From positions 1 through 30,501 of the IMG/VR virus record IMGVR_UViG_3300027793_000220: a stretch of DNA of 30,501 nt; one strand, 5' to 3'. Shown piece after piece: positions 21,542 to 27,876 of this stretch; positions within the stretch are counted from its first letter, which is position 1, and each line of letters opens with the position of its first letter. The stretch is from a virus. The translations under genes and the position numbers were made by a program. The notes under the pieces were generated by a model, which saw only the letters and a list, made by a program, of their open reading frames with translations, did not search any database and had not been told where the DNA came from.

Positions 21542-21664
21542 TTATTCCTTAGATTTTGGATTATTGCACCTATTACAATAATAACTAAACTTATATTTAA
21601 AAGACTTTACAGATTGATAATACTCAATAGTCAATGGTTTAGTTTCACCACACTTACTACATGT
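21542..21664 (-). CDS. Zinc-ribbon segment (CxxC...CxxC) without a normal start
   Basis: Forty residues, TCSKCGETKPLTIEYYQSVK onward, with a C-x2-C, 24-residue gap, C-x2-C pattern, as in small phage zinc-ribbon proteins that begin KKCSKCGEEKP. No ATG, GTG or TTG lies just upstream in frame; the only ATG (21826) would overlap the 57-aa gene almost fully. Removing one base from an A7 run (mRNA; 21678-21684) would fuse it to the end of that gene as a protein of about 95 aa. It is either the product of slippage, a frameshifted gene end, or a decayed gene. The listed start marks where the domain begins, not a start codon. Confidence 0.45.
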   Translation of the reverse strand, partial: TCSKCGETKPLTIEYYQSVKSFKYKFSYYCNRCNNPKSKE

Positions 21665-21830
21665 CCTTTCCGTACTGTTTTTTTGCTCGTTTAAGTTCTT
21701 TAAGTTCTGCTTTGATTTCTTTGTAAGCAGAAAGAGAATCAATCTTCCCACCCAATTCAAGCGCAATGATGATGTCAACTCTTGTGCCGAAGTGAGCAAG
21801 GGCACGTTCAAAGTCATCCAAGTCATACAT
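21657..21830 (-). CDS. Hypothetical 57-aa protein
   Basis: Starts MYDLDDFERALAHFGTRVDI, overlapping the previous gene by 8 bases; an earlier ATG at 21857 would overlap more. A helical LSAYKEIKAELKELKRAKKQ C-terminus follows. It ends on an A-rich stretch, with the zinc-ribbon frame continuing beyond in +1. No known family. Confidence 0.7.
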   Translation of the reverse strand: MYDLDDFERALAHFGTRVDIIIALELGGKIDSLSAYKEIKAELKELKRAKKQYGKDM

Positions 21831-22038
21831 CGTAGTTAATTTGACAACGTTCAGCAATAATATCTATACGAGCATCCAAAGAGTTCTCAAGACGATATAA
21901 TTCATTTGTAGTTTCTATATTTTCTTCTTCGAGTACTCTAACTCGTTGTTCCAATTCAACAATCCTATTATAAAGTTCATCAGTCAAAACAGGATCTTCA
22001 AGACCCCACTTTTTTTGAAACCAATTTGTCGCAATCAT
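21823..22038 (-). CDS. 71-aa coiled-coil protein
   Basis: MIATNWFQKKWGLEDPVLTD is followed by a heptad-like region (RIVELEQRVRVLEEENIETT, then NELYRLENSLDARI) of about 40 residues, so a dimeric or trimeric coiled coil is likely. AGGTG lies 4 bases before the ATG, and the start overlaps the upstream stop as ATGA. Being just upstream of the fibre genes it might be structural, but there is no direct evidence. Confidence 0.72.
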   Translation of the reverse strand: MIATNWFQKKWGLEDPVLTDELYNRIVELEQRVRVLEEENIETTNELYRLENSLDARIDIIAERCQINYDV

Positions 22039-22235
22039 AATACACCTACTTCTTTGAGATATCTCCTATATGACATAAATCTGCGAAGAGAAGGTTGCCC
22101 TGGGATGGGCCCTAGACTTTCGCAGATTTCACAGTAACATAACCAATCATACCACGGAGTTGTTGGATCCAGTGCTGGATGTGGACTTGTTTGAGTGTAA
22201 TTCTTTAAGGAGTTTAACCAATTCTGGAGTTTCAT
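22035..22235 (-). CDS. Hypothetical 66-aa protein, start uncertain
   Basis: The C-terminal 40 residues (TPWYDWLCYCEICESLGPIP, then SLRRFMSYRRYLKEVGVL) look like a small folded domain. The only in-frame ATG (22235) gives an 89-base overlap with the preceding gene; a CTG at 22172 would give a shorter overlap. The sequence from DPTTPWYD on looks constrained. An RNA hairpin with 11-bp arms lies inside the coding part. Confidence 0.6.
   Translation of the reverse strand: MKLQNWLNSLKNYTQTSPHPALDPTTPWYDWLCYCEICESLGPIPGQPSLRRFMSYRRYLKEVGVL
22077..22129. repeat. Inverted repeat with 11-bp arms inside a coding region
   Basis: Arms 22077-22087 and 22119-22129 (AAATCTGCGAA / TTCGCAGATTT) are perfectly complementary around a 31-base loop that contains a second short GCCC/GGGC stem. 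It lies within the 66-aa gene (CEICESLGPIPGQPSLRRF region). No U-tract follows. Confidence 0.75.
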
Positions 22236-22299
22236 TCCATTCCCATACTTGAGCGTGTGTTGGATCTTTCTTTTCGATTGTGTAAGTTCTTTTAGCCAT
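22147..22299 (-). CDS. Hypothetical 50-aa protein
   Basis: Short ORF found in the gap: MAKRTYTIEKKDPTHAQVWE, WNETPELVKLLKELH, then a low-complexity Ser/Asn/Thr tail. It overlaps the membrane protein gene by 8 bases (ATGGCTAA). The N-terminal 35 residues look conserved. The tail is read in another frame as the start of the 66-aa gene, so the tail may be poorly constrained. Confidence 0.6.
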   Translation of the reverse strand: MAKRTYTIEKKDPTHAQVWEWNETPELVKLLKELHSNKSTSSTGSNNSVV

Positions 22300-22441
22300 G
22301 ATTCAAATGTTTAAATAATTCTGAAAAGTTTGCGTGTCCCTTATACAGTATACCACCTATTATGGCCAGGTCAAGCAAAAAAAGAATTCCCAATACAATA
22401 ATAAGTGGTGTAGTACTAGACTTCTGGGAGTTGTGGTCCAT
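22292..22441 (-). CDS. 49-aa single-span membrane protein
   Basis: Found by reading the gap: starts MDHNSQKSSTT, then a hydrophobic span PLIIVLGILFLLDLAIIGGI (residues 12-31), then LYKGHANFSELFKHLNHG with several His. The ATG lies inside the last codons of the upstream 77-aa gene (26-base overlap). The His-rich end could bind metal. The clear membrane helix and exact packing make it convincing despite its size. Confidence 0.65.
   Translation of the reverse strand: MDHNSQKSSTTPLIIVLGILFLLDLAIIGGILYKGHANFSELFKHLNHG
22347..22374 (-). promoter_or_regulatory. Promoter candidate inside a small gene
   Basis: TTGACC (22369-22374), 16-base spacer, TATACT (22347-22352) on the minus strand, about 48 bases before the ATG at 22299. 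It lies inside the 49-aa coding region, which lowers confidence. Confidence 0.3.
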
Positions 22442-22649
22442 CTTCTTGTTTAATCTCTATGTAAATTACTGGAGAGGTATCATTCCAATGTCGAATTACT
22501 CCAGCCACAATAAAACAGTTAGTAACCAAGTAAGTAATAAAAATAAAGGTGCGTATCCGAGCAACAGAATCTGATTCTCTATCACATTTAGATGCCTTTT
22601 CTCCAAGTGCTTTAGCCCACCAACGCCATAATGTTTTCCGTTTCTTCAT
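22416..22649 (-). CDS. 77-aa single-span membrane protein
   Basis: I prefer Met at 22649 (MKKRKTLWRWWAKALGEKAS) over the ATG at 22673, which adds overlap with the previous gene. Basic N-terminus, CDRESDSVARIR, then a membrane span TFIFITYLVTNCFIVAGVI, then a short soluble end. Positive-inside topology suggests the N-terminus is cytoplasmic. No known family. Confidence 0.68.
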   Translation of the reverse strand: MKKRKTLWRWWAKALGEKASKCDRESDSVARIRTFIFITYLVTNCFIVAGVIRHWNDTSPVIYIEIKQEDGPQLPEV

Positions 22650-22878
22650 AGACTGATTCTCTAGATCTGACATATGATAATTCCTTCCATTGGCCGTGAT
22701 AACATAATACTAAAAGTCGTTCATTACGATGTAAAGAACAAGCTTCATAATTTATACAGTCTTTAGGCCGCACACAAACTTCAATCGTTATGTATGCATC
22801 GTCTTTAAAATAGACCCAACCCTCCACACCTTTTCCATCATTCCAGATAACGTAATCGTTAACCTGTGGAACATACAT
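22612..22878 (-). CDS. Hypothetical 88-aa protein, SH3-like pattern
   Basis: Starts MYVPQVNDYVIWNDGKGVEG with AGGAGG 9 bases upstream and a TGATG overlap with the preceding gene. Strand-rich: DYVIW, GWVYFKDDAYITIEVCV, LLVLCYHGQW. This resembles a small beta-barrel with a Cys pair (CINYEAC). Function unknown. Confidence 0.72.
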   Translation of the reverse strand: MYVPQVNDYVIWNDGKGVEGWVYFKDDAYITIEVCVRPKDCINYEACSLHRNERLLVLCYHGQWKELSYVRSRESVYEETENIMALVG

Positions 22879-23090
22879 CAGAGTTTTCCTCCTACAACCC
22901 CCTCATATTTAATAGAGTTTTCTACAAACCCTTCTTGTTTATTTTTCAAATACCAACGAGTTGCATTGATACATCCATCCTTATGAAGAGAAGTAAGAAG
23001 TTCTTTTTCTTCTTTATCGTAAGAAGTCCAAGTTCCCCATCGTTTTTCTTCCACTCGGAAACAATCGTCAATCCAATCATAATCAGCCAT
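22878..23090 (-). CDS. Hypothetical 70-aa protein
   Basis: MADYDWIDDCFRVEEKRWGT opens an acidic/aromatic protein with a helical LHKDGCINATRWYLKNKQEG middle. Begins at a TAATG overlap and ends at a TGATG overlap, so it sits in a coupled chain. GGAG lies 11 bases upstream of the ATG. No known domain. Confidence 0.7.
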   Translation of the reverse strand: MADYDWIDDCFRVEEKRWGTWTSYDKEEKELLTSLHKDGCINATRWYLKNKQEGFVENSIKYEGVVGGKL

Positions 23091-23263
23091 TACTTTTTAA
23101 TCTCCAAAGTGTAGTCTTTTTTCTTCAAATTTTGTCTCTTCAAGAATCTGTCCACATGTTCCTGACATTCGAACCAACAAATTCGTTTGTCCTTACCATC
23201 CATTAATTCAAGTCGGTATGGAAACATAGGATATGGAAATTTTTCACCAGTAGAAATGACCAT
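23090..23263 (-). CDS. Hypothetical 57-aa protein
   Basis: Gap-read ORF: MVISTGEKFPYPMFPYRLEL, then MDGKDKRICWFECQEHVDRF and a basic end (LKKKDYTLEIKK). It contains a CWFEC pair that might bind metal. Its stop overlaps the next start (TAATG). The clear codon pattern and tight fit support it. Confidence 0.68.
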   Translation of the reverse strand: MVISTGEKFPYPMFPYRLELMDGKDKRICWFECQEHVDRFLKRQNLKKKDYTLEIKK

Positions 23264-23266
23264 GAG

Positions 23267-23740
23267 TTATTCACCAAGAGTGTGGATTACGGGTTTTTCG
23301 TGAGCAAGAATGTGATAAAGATCTGGATTTTTTGCAGCAGAGACTGGAACAAATTCTGTTTCTGGATCAAACTCTTCGTCACGAATAGCTTGATTGATAA
23401 CTATTGATCCTTCTGCACCAGAGTATGAACGATGAAATGTCATTTTAGGAATGACGAGAGCACCAGAACTGCGATTCAGATGAACGATATGATATGGGTA
23501 TCTCCACTCAGGGTTTACTAGTTCAAATGTGCGAAGACCAGATAAAACACGGTTGTGATCAATCTGGTGATAATGAATATAAAATTGTTTAGCCCCCACA
23601 ATGTCATCGGGTGGAGAGATAGCAGGTCCAGTGTGACATACAAGGTCCTGTGCGTTAGAACCATCTACAGAAATATCATAGAATACTACCGCTTCTGTTT
23701 CGCGGAACACTCTATGTTTCTTGAATTGAACTTCGCTCAT
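23267..23740 (-). CDS. Cupin-like protein
   Basis: A 157-aa protein with an RmlC-like cupin pattern: KQFYIHYHQIDHNRVLSGLR (HxHxxxxH-type first motif with G), WRYPYHIVHL, and second motif IPKMTFHRSYSGAEGSIVIN. It could be an isomerase or a metal-binding sugar/keto-acid enzyme, or a non-catalytic sensor. It is next to the radical SAM gene and may act with it. Name is by pattern only; I recall homologues in other cyanomyoviruses as hypothetical. Confidence 0.65.
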   Translation of the reverse strand: MSEVQFKKHRVFRETEAVVFYDISVDGSNAQDLVCHTGPAISPPDDIVGAKQFYIHYHQIDHNRVLSGLRTFELVNPEWRYPYHIVHLNRSSGALVIPKMTFHRSYSGAEGSIVINQAIRDEEFDPETEFVPVSAAKNPDLYHILAHEKPVIHTLGE

Positions 23741-23760
23741 TTTAGTAGTTTAGATACTCC

Positions 23761-24741
23761 TCATTGTATGTATTCATCATAGTTTGGCGCCCATTTACTT
23801 ACGTTGACATCAGTAGCACAATGACATTCAGTTTTATTGCAAATAACTGGTTCTGTCGGCCATTGAATGTTTTCAAAATTTTCTATTTCTCCAATAAATC
23901 CTCCAACCATACAATTTCCCATTTGTATTCCTCCATGATAATGGACGAACAAACTTTTCAATCCTATTTCACAAGTGTATCCTTCAAAGTTAGTCATTCC
24001 AAAGTTAATGAATTGAAGAGGATTTGCATCATTACCTGATACAATAGATCCATCATCTAATTGAAAGGAAGATTCTGTGTCTACAGGTTCTTTTATATCA
24101 ATTAAGTGGCCCATTGGTTTAATATGAGCTTGTAAGACTTCTTTTTTTTCAAACCAATCTAACTGTTTTTTGGTATAAATGTGAGCCTCTCTATTTGAAC
24201 CACCCCAGTCTAAAATTCTAACAGGTTCTACAAGAAGAGTAGGAACATTTTTCAAAGAATTAAACACTTCTACACAATGATCCCAGGCAGATGGAAGCAT
24301 CATAATTCTTACTGTAACGTAAGTATTAAGACTAGAAGCAATTACTTTTTTTCTAAAGTCTTTGACTGGAAATTCTGGGTGATATGAAAAACAAATATAG
24401 TACAAATATTTTGAAACGTCTTTCCAATACTCTACTGGTTGGAAAGCATTACTAGTTGTACCTACAGTATTTCCAGAATAATTAAACTTTTTTACAAGAT
24501 CTGGAAAGAAAGGACTAAGACTTGGTTCTCCTCCACTTATAGAACAGTGAACTTTAGGATACTTTTCAAATAATTTATCTAAAAATTTGTCAGCATTTTC
24601 CCAACTATAATGGTGACCAATACCACTATTCAGTGCAGGTACACAATAAGAACATCTATTGTTACAGATATTATTAATTACCCAAGTCAGTTGCATCAAA
24701 GAATCATCTTTTTGAATTACCTTGATAATTTTTTTATTCAT
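23761..24741 (-). CDS. Radical SAM enzyme
   Basis: A 326-aa radical SAM protein. The 4Fe-4S cluster motif is CNNRCSYC (Cys26, 30, 33), and the SAM-binding SISGGEPSLS follows at about residues 67-76. The C-terminal part has many Cys (YTCEIG, MGNCMVGG, VICNKTECHCAT), consistent with an auxiliary cluster domain like SPASM/twitch. Substrate unknown; such enzymes often modify peptides or metabolites. No precursor peptide is evident nearby. It lies 20 bases upstream of the cupin gene. Confidence 0.9.
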   Translation of the reverse strand: MNKKIIKVIQKDDSLMQLTWVINNICNNRCSYCVPALNSGIGHHYSWENADKFLDKLFEKYPKVHCSISGGEPSLSPFFPDLVKKFNYSGNTVGTTSNAFQPVEYWKDVSKYLYYICFSYHPEFPVKDFRKKVIASSLNTYVTVRIMMLPSAWDHCVEVFNSLKNVPTLLVEPVRILDWGGSNREAHIYTKKQLDWFEKKEVLQAHIKPMGHLIDIKEPVDTESSFQLDDGSIVSGNDANPLQFINFGMTNFEGYTCEIGLKSLFVHYHGGIQMGNCMVGGFIGEIENFENIQWPTEPVICNKTECHCATDVNVSKWAPNYDEYIQ

Positions 24742-24745
24742 TATT

Positions 24746-24940
24746 CTAATCGTACAAGTTCTGTTCTTGTTGCAATCTATCTATATGGTTATAGATGGTT
24801 TCTTGTGAATAACGAAATTCTTTGAATCGTCTTGGATTATTTTTTTGCATTTTATTTAACATATTAATCCAATCGTAATGTTTATCTACAATCCAACCAT
24901 AACGGCGTTCATCATGTTGAAGATCATGTATAGAAAACAT
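24746..24940 (-). CDS. Hypothetical 64-aa protein
   Basis: MFSIHDLQHDERRYGWIVDK, then DWINMLNKMQKNNPRRFKEF and a YSQETIYNHIDRLQQEQ end: helical, charged, soluble. Starts in a TAATG overlap with the preceding membrane protein gene and ends 4 bases before the radical SAM gene. No family. Confidence 0.66.
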   Translation of the reverse strand: MFSIHDLQHDERRYGWIVDKHYDWINMLNKMQKNNPRRFKEFRYSQETIYNHIDRLQQEQNLYD

Positions 24941-25155
24941 TACTCGAATTTCCTTGTGTTGTTACTTTTTTTTACTGGAGGAATATATGGAGGAAAGACT
25001 TCACAAGTTATACGAATATCAGAACCCTTTGTTGCTTCTGCCATTTCACGATAACCTGACCCAACATAAATTTGACCTCCCACTACGGCAACAGCCATAA
25101 CACCCCAGAAGATGTAATACCACTTAGACTTTACTTGATGACTTTTATTTTTCAT
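24940..25155 (-). CDS. 71-aa membrane-anchored protein
   Basis: Basic N-terminus MKNKSHQVKSKWYY, then a membrane span IFWGVMAVAVVGGQIYVG (residues 15-32), then a soluble tail with Pro-rich PPYIPPVKK. Start overlaps the preceding stop (ATGA). The tail would probably face the periplasm or thylakoid lumen. Function unknown. Confidence 0.7.
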   Translation of the reverse strand: MKNKSHQVKSKWYYIFWGVMAVAVVGGQIYVGSGYREMAEATKGSDIRITCEVFPPYIPPVKKSNNTRKFE

Positions 25156-25295
25156 TTGAATGTAGCTGTAACACCAATAACTTTTGCATTTGGATTTCGT
25201 GCAAGAGCTACTTCTCTCGCTTCTCTATAATCTCTGGCTTCGACAATCTCATCGAATACCTTACCAGCAACATAGAGTTGCACTTTACACCTCAT
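25152..25295 (-). CDS. Hypothetical 47-aa protein
   Basis: Gap-read ORF: MRCKVQLYVAGKVFDEIVEA, RDYREAREVALARNPNAKVI, GVTATFK. The strand-helix-strand pattern (KVQLYV, AREVALARNP, KVIGVTATF) is a compact ferredoxin-like or swapped unit, and I recall near-identical small proteins in other cyanomyoviruses. Preceded by a sigma-70 promoter at 25324-25352. Function unknown. Confidence 0.75.
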   Translation of the reverse strand: MRCKVQLYVAGKVFDEIVEARDYREAREVALARNPNAKVIGVTATFK

Positions 25296-25323
25296 CTGTT
25301 TGAACCTTCATTTCTCGTCCACT

Positions 25324-25352
25324 ATACTACTCTGACTCAAGGGTTTTGTCAA
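25324..25352 (-). promoter_or_regulatory. Sigma-70 type promoter for 47-aa gene
   Basis: TTGACA (25347-25352), 17-base spacer, TAGTAT (25324-25329) on the minus strand, 28 bases before the ATG at 25295. The -35 is perfect and overlaps the end of the upstream gene; the -10 is 4 of 6. An alternative TATAGT is 3 bases further. Confidence 0.5.
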
Positions 25353-25548
25353 GGGACAGTAAAATGTTATATTTTTTATCACTGTCAAATATAACCCACT
25401 TAGCGTCTTTCATATTCAGACACATCAACAATGTTGAATGTTCTCTTTCATACAATGCCCAGTCTTGTTTTATTTTTGCTTCGTATCTTCTACGATAAGC
25501 ACAACACCAAACATTGTAATAGATTTTTGCTTTGTCAGAAAGAGACAT
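25327..25548 (-). CDS. Hypothetical 73-aa protein
   Basis: MSLSDKAKIYYNVWCCAYRR begins a helical, basic first half; the second half (AKWVIFDSDKKYNILLSLDK) is more strand-like. Starts in a TAATG overlap. It contains CC and a lone Cys. No family. Confidence 0.68.
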   Translation of the reverse strand: MSLSDKAKIYYNVWCCAYRRRYEAKIKQDWALYEREHSTLLMCLNMKDAKWVIFDSDKKYNILLSLDKTLESE

Positions 25549-25787
25549 TACATTCTCTCAAAACACACACTATTAAATTTTCCCTCAACTCCACGAAGAA
25601 TTAATTTAGTATGAGATGATTTTACAATTATCTCTTGTACATAATAAATTCCACCATGAATTAATAGGTCAGTTGGATCAGTATTATTTCCCCAGTTGAC
25701 TTGTTCCCGAGTGCAACCGACAAACTTTACATAATCATCTTTTTTAATATTATGAGAAGGAAACCTTGGGATTCTAAGATCTTTCAT
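25548..25787 (-). CDS. Hypothetical 79-aa protein
   Basis: MKDLRIPRFPSHNIKKDDYV, then KFVGCTREQVNWGNNTDPTD, LLIHGGIYYVQEIIVKSSHT, LILRGVEGKFNSVCFERM. Strand-rich with Gly turns, like a small SH3-type barrel (DYVKFVG, IYYVQEII, LILRGVEG). Overlaps its neighbours on both sides. Function unknown. Confidence 0.7.
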   Translation of the reverse strand: MKDLRIPRFPSHNIKKDDYVKFVGCTREQVNWGNNTDPTDLLIHGGIYYVQEIIVKSSHTKLILRGVEGKFNSVCFERM

Positions 25788-26041
25788 TTTGTTTCAGTTT
25801 GAACTTTAGTTTGAGTTTTGGGTTGAACTTTAGCCGGGTCAACGTAAGGAACTCTCCCCTCCTTTTCATACATTAAAATGTCATACTTGAACTTGCATTC
25901 GTGAGGCCTTTGATTACAGAGAATCAAAGTATCTTGTGTAGAACGAGAAGATCCACCAGCAGATCCAATAGACCCACCGATTAGGAGTGTGAGTCCAAAA
26001 AAAGCAATGTTTCGAAGGTTTAGAATACGTTCTGTCATCAT
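25784..26041 (-). CDS. 85-aa membrane-anchored or exported protein
   Basis: MMTERILNLRNIAFFGLTLL with IGGSIGSAGG gives a signal-anchor type N-terminus. The rest has a Cys pair (ILCNQRPHECKF) and a low-complexity end (AKVQPKTQTKVQTETK). Starts one base after the fucosyltransferase-like stop. Either of two adjacent ATGs may start it. Function unknown. Confidence 0.65.
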   Translation of the reverse strand: MMTERILNLRNIAFFGLTLLIGGSIGSAGGSSRSTQDTLILCNQRPHECKFKYDILMYEKEGRVPYVDPAKVQPKTQTKVQTETK

Positions 26042-26042
26042 A

Positions 26043-27221
26043 TCAAATTTTGGAATTCACTTGATTATAGAGGAATTCATCCTTAAAGTCAATCTCCCCA
26101 TCCATAAAAATCCAATTTCCCAAAGAATTGACTGACGTTACTCTTCCTGCGTGTATAATTTTTTTTCTTTTATACAATGAAGCAATCTTACTCCAATTCG
26201 AAGTTGATTTAACTATTGTTTTTGAATAACACCCAATCATTAAGTCAAATACATTTTCAAAAACTTTAGAAACTGGAACTGAATATTTTTTTTCTAATTT
26301 TTCTGGGGGAAATTTGTTTTCATAAAATTTTAAGAATGTCTCAAAATAAAGAGTTTCATCTATTATATTACTTGGAAAATTATCATAGTAATATGAATAA
26401 TATTTTCTGGGAATATCTGAACTTATGTAAATTTTTTGATTGCAATTTTCTTTGAGAATAGTATTAATGATTAAATTAAAATAATCTTCATCTGTTATGA
26501 TTTTATATTCATTTACCCAATTAAAGTCTCGAAGGGTTGTGTTTGTGGGTAAATCTTTTTTTTCAATATCAGTATCTCTTTCGATTAAAAAATCATAATA
26601 CTTATATTGTTTTGAATTTACAGAATTTCCCAACCTTTCTTTATGAAATGTTTTCCAATAAGAATCCACAACTTCTTTCGATAAAAATCGTTCCATCTCA
26701 CTTAAGAATTTTAAAGTAGGAAAAGTTCCATTACCTCTTCGCAAATGTATGCAACAACAATCTGAAAATTCCTGTTGCATAAAATTGGAAGCATCAGGTA
26801 CATTCAATTTAATCTTTGATATAGCATTATGCATCATGAAGTTGTATGTGATATCAAGTCCACCAAAGATATCGCCAATATGATGTATAGAAAAATTAAA
26901 ATAATAGTAAGTGTCGTCAGAAGAATTTAATAAATTAATATCTCCAGTTAATATAATATTTCTAACTTTTTCACAACTAATTGGGAGTAATTGATTTTTA
27001 GATAACTTCAATGAAGAAATATCTTGTGAGGTAGTATTTGGAAAATCAATTAATAATAATTCAGGCCAATATTTTTCTTCTACAATTATTTGCACATCAT
27101 TAATAATAGTAGAAAGGTGATGTGCTAAAACCCAAAATCTAATTCTATCTCCAAATCCACTATCATACTTGGTTATACCAACTCCTCTCCAGGGTTCAAA
27201 ACATATTAATTTAACTGCCAT
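26043..27221 (-). CDS. Fucosyltransferase-like GT-B glycosyltransferase
   Basis: A 392-aa protein with the layout of the alpha-fucosyltransferase/NodZ/O-FUT superfamily. An N-terminal SGFGDRIRFWVLAHHL resembles the G-x-G(D/N)R loop of this fold. CIHLRRGNG at about residues 157-165 is the H-x-R-R-G peptide that binds GDP-fucose. IYISSD and FDLMIGCYSKTIVKSTSNWS, toward the C-terminus, are the strand-helix parts that cradle the nucleotide. Family knowledge says GDP-fucose donor; that is inferred, not shown. AT-rich and isolated from the other glycosyltransferases. Confidence 0.72.
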   Translation of the reverse strand: MAVKLICFEPWRGVGITKYDSGFGDRIRFWVLAHHLSTIINDVQIIVEEKYWPELLLIDFPNTTSQDISSLKLSKNQLLPISCEKVRNIILTGDINLLNSSDDTYYYFNFSIHHIGDIFGGLDITYNFMMHNAISKIKLNVPDASNFMQQEFSDCCCIHLRRGNGTFPTLKFLSEMERFLSKEVVDSYWKTFHKERLGNSVNSKQYKYYDFLIERDTDIEKKDLPTNTTLRDFNWVNEYKIITDEDYFNLIINTILKENCNQKIYISSDIPRKYYSYYYDNFPSNIIDETLYFETFLKFYENKFPPEKLEKKYSVPVSKVFENVFDLMIGCYSKTIVKSTSNWSKIASLYKRKKIIHAGRVTSVNSLGNWIFMDGEIDFKDEFLYNQVNSKI

Positions 27222-27453
27222 TATTTTTGTTAAATTCTTTTTCTAACTCTTTTGCAAGTTTCATCGCCCGTCTCCACATTAAATATTTTACTATGGGATT
27301 ACGAGGATTATTAAATACCCACCACTTAGTTTTTTCATATTGAAATTTTAAAAGTTTACTAACATAATAAACTGCTTGCGATACACTATTGTCAGTTACA
27401 ATAAAATATGCAGCTATTACAAATAGAAAAAACCAAACGTAGTAGTATTCCAT
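27211..27453 (-). CDS. 80-aa membrane-anchored protein
   Basis: N-terminal span MEYYYVWFFLFVIAAYFIVT, then a basic amphipathic part (KWWVFNNPRNPIVKYLMWRR) and a charged helical end. GGAG lies 4 bases before the ATG. The KWWxFNNPxNPIVKYLMWRRAM block is one I recall as well conserved in T4-like cyanophages, with no function. Overlaps the next gene by 11 bases. Confidence 0.72.
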   Translation of the reverse strand: MEYYYVWFFLFVIAAYFIVTDNSVSQAVYYVSKLLKFQYEKTKWWVFNNPRNPIVKYLMWRRAMKLAKELEKEFNKNNGS

Positions 27454-27454
27454 A

Positions 27455-27652
27455 TCACTCCCAACGAATTGTTTTTAGATATTCCAGAACCGTATCTCTT
27501 ACATCCATAAGTTCATGAAAACATTTTTGATCATGAGCAGCTTGTCTCAATTCGTTATCAGGTTTATGTACACTTTCAATAAACAAGTCCAATCCTCGAT
27601 TCCATTTGTCTCGTTTTGACTCTGCATCGTAAATGAAATAAGGCTTTGTCAT
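27455..27652 (-). CDS. Hypothetical 65-aa protein
   Basis: MTKPYFIYDAESKRDKWNRG, then FIESVHKPDNELRQAAHDQK and a helical FHELMDVRDTVLEYLKTIRW. Soluble, mixed charge. Begins in an ATGA overlap with the preceding ORF. No family. Confidence 0.66.
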   Translation of the reverse strand: MTKPYFIYDAESKRDKWNRGLDLFIESVHKPDNELRQAAHDQKCFHELMDVRDTVLEYLKTIRWE

Positions 27653-27822
27653 GATACTTCCTCTAAATCTTCGATAGATGATACTGGTACTTCGTGATCA
27701 GCAATTCGATAATAATGTTCTCCTTTCTTTATCCCAATATATTCAATATCATCACATCTAAATTCACGCATAAAAGCTTGAAGGCGAAGGTGCATCAATT
27801 CAGATTTGTTAGGAACTTTCAT
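27649..27822 (-). CDS. Hypothetical 57-aa protein
   Basis: Gap-read ORF: MKVPNKSELMHLRLQAFMRE, then CDDIEYIGIKKGEHYYRIAD and HEVPVSSIEDLEEVS. A helix followed by strands; the last part looks like a small beta-hairpin domain. First gene behind the consensus promoter at 27846-27873. ATGA overlap with the next gene. Confidence 0.68.
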   Translation of the reverse strand: MKVPNKSELMHLRLQAFMREFRCDDIEYIGIKKGEHYYRIADHEVPVSSIEDLEEVS

Positions 27823-27845
27823 AAACGAATACTAAACACCTAGTA

Positions 27846-27873
27846 ATTATAAGTTATTTAGCCTATTTGTCAA
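27846..27873 (-). promoter_or_regulatory. Consensus sigma-70 promoter with embedded CTAAATA box
   Basis: TTGACA (27868-27873), 16-base spacer, TATAAT (27846-27851): both hexamers perfect. CTAAATA (27855-27861) sits in the spacer. The promoter begins three bases after the tRNA 3' end and drives the 57-aa gene at 27822 and the genes beyond. Best promoter in the window. Confidence 0.75.
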
Positions 27874-27876
27874 GAA

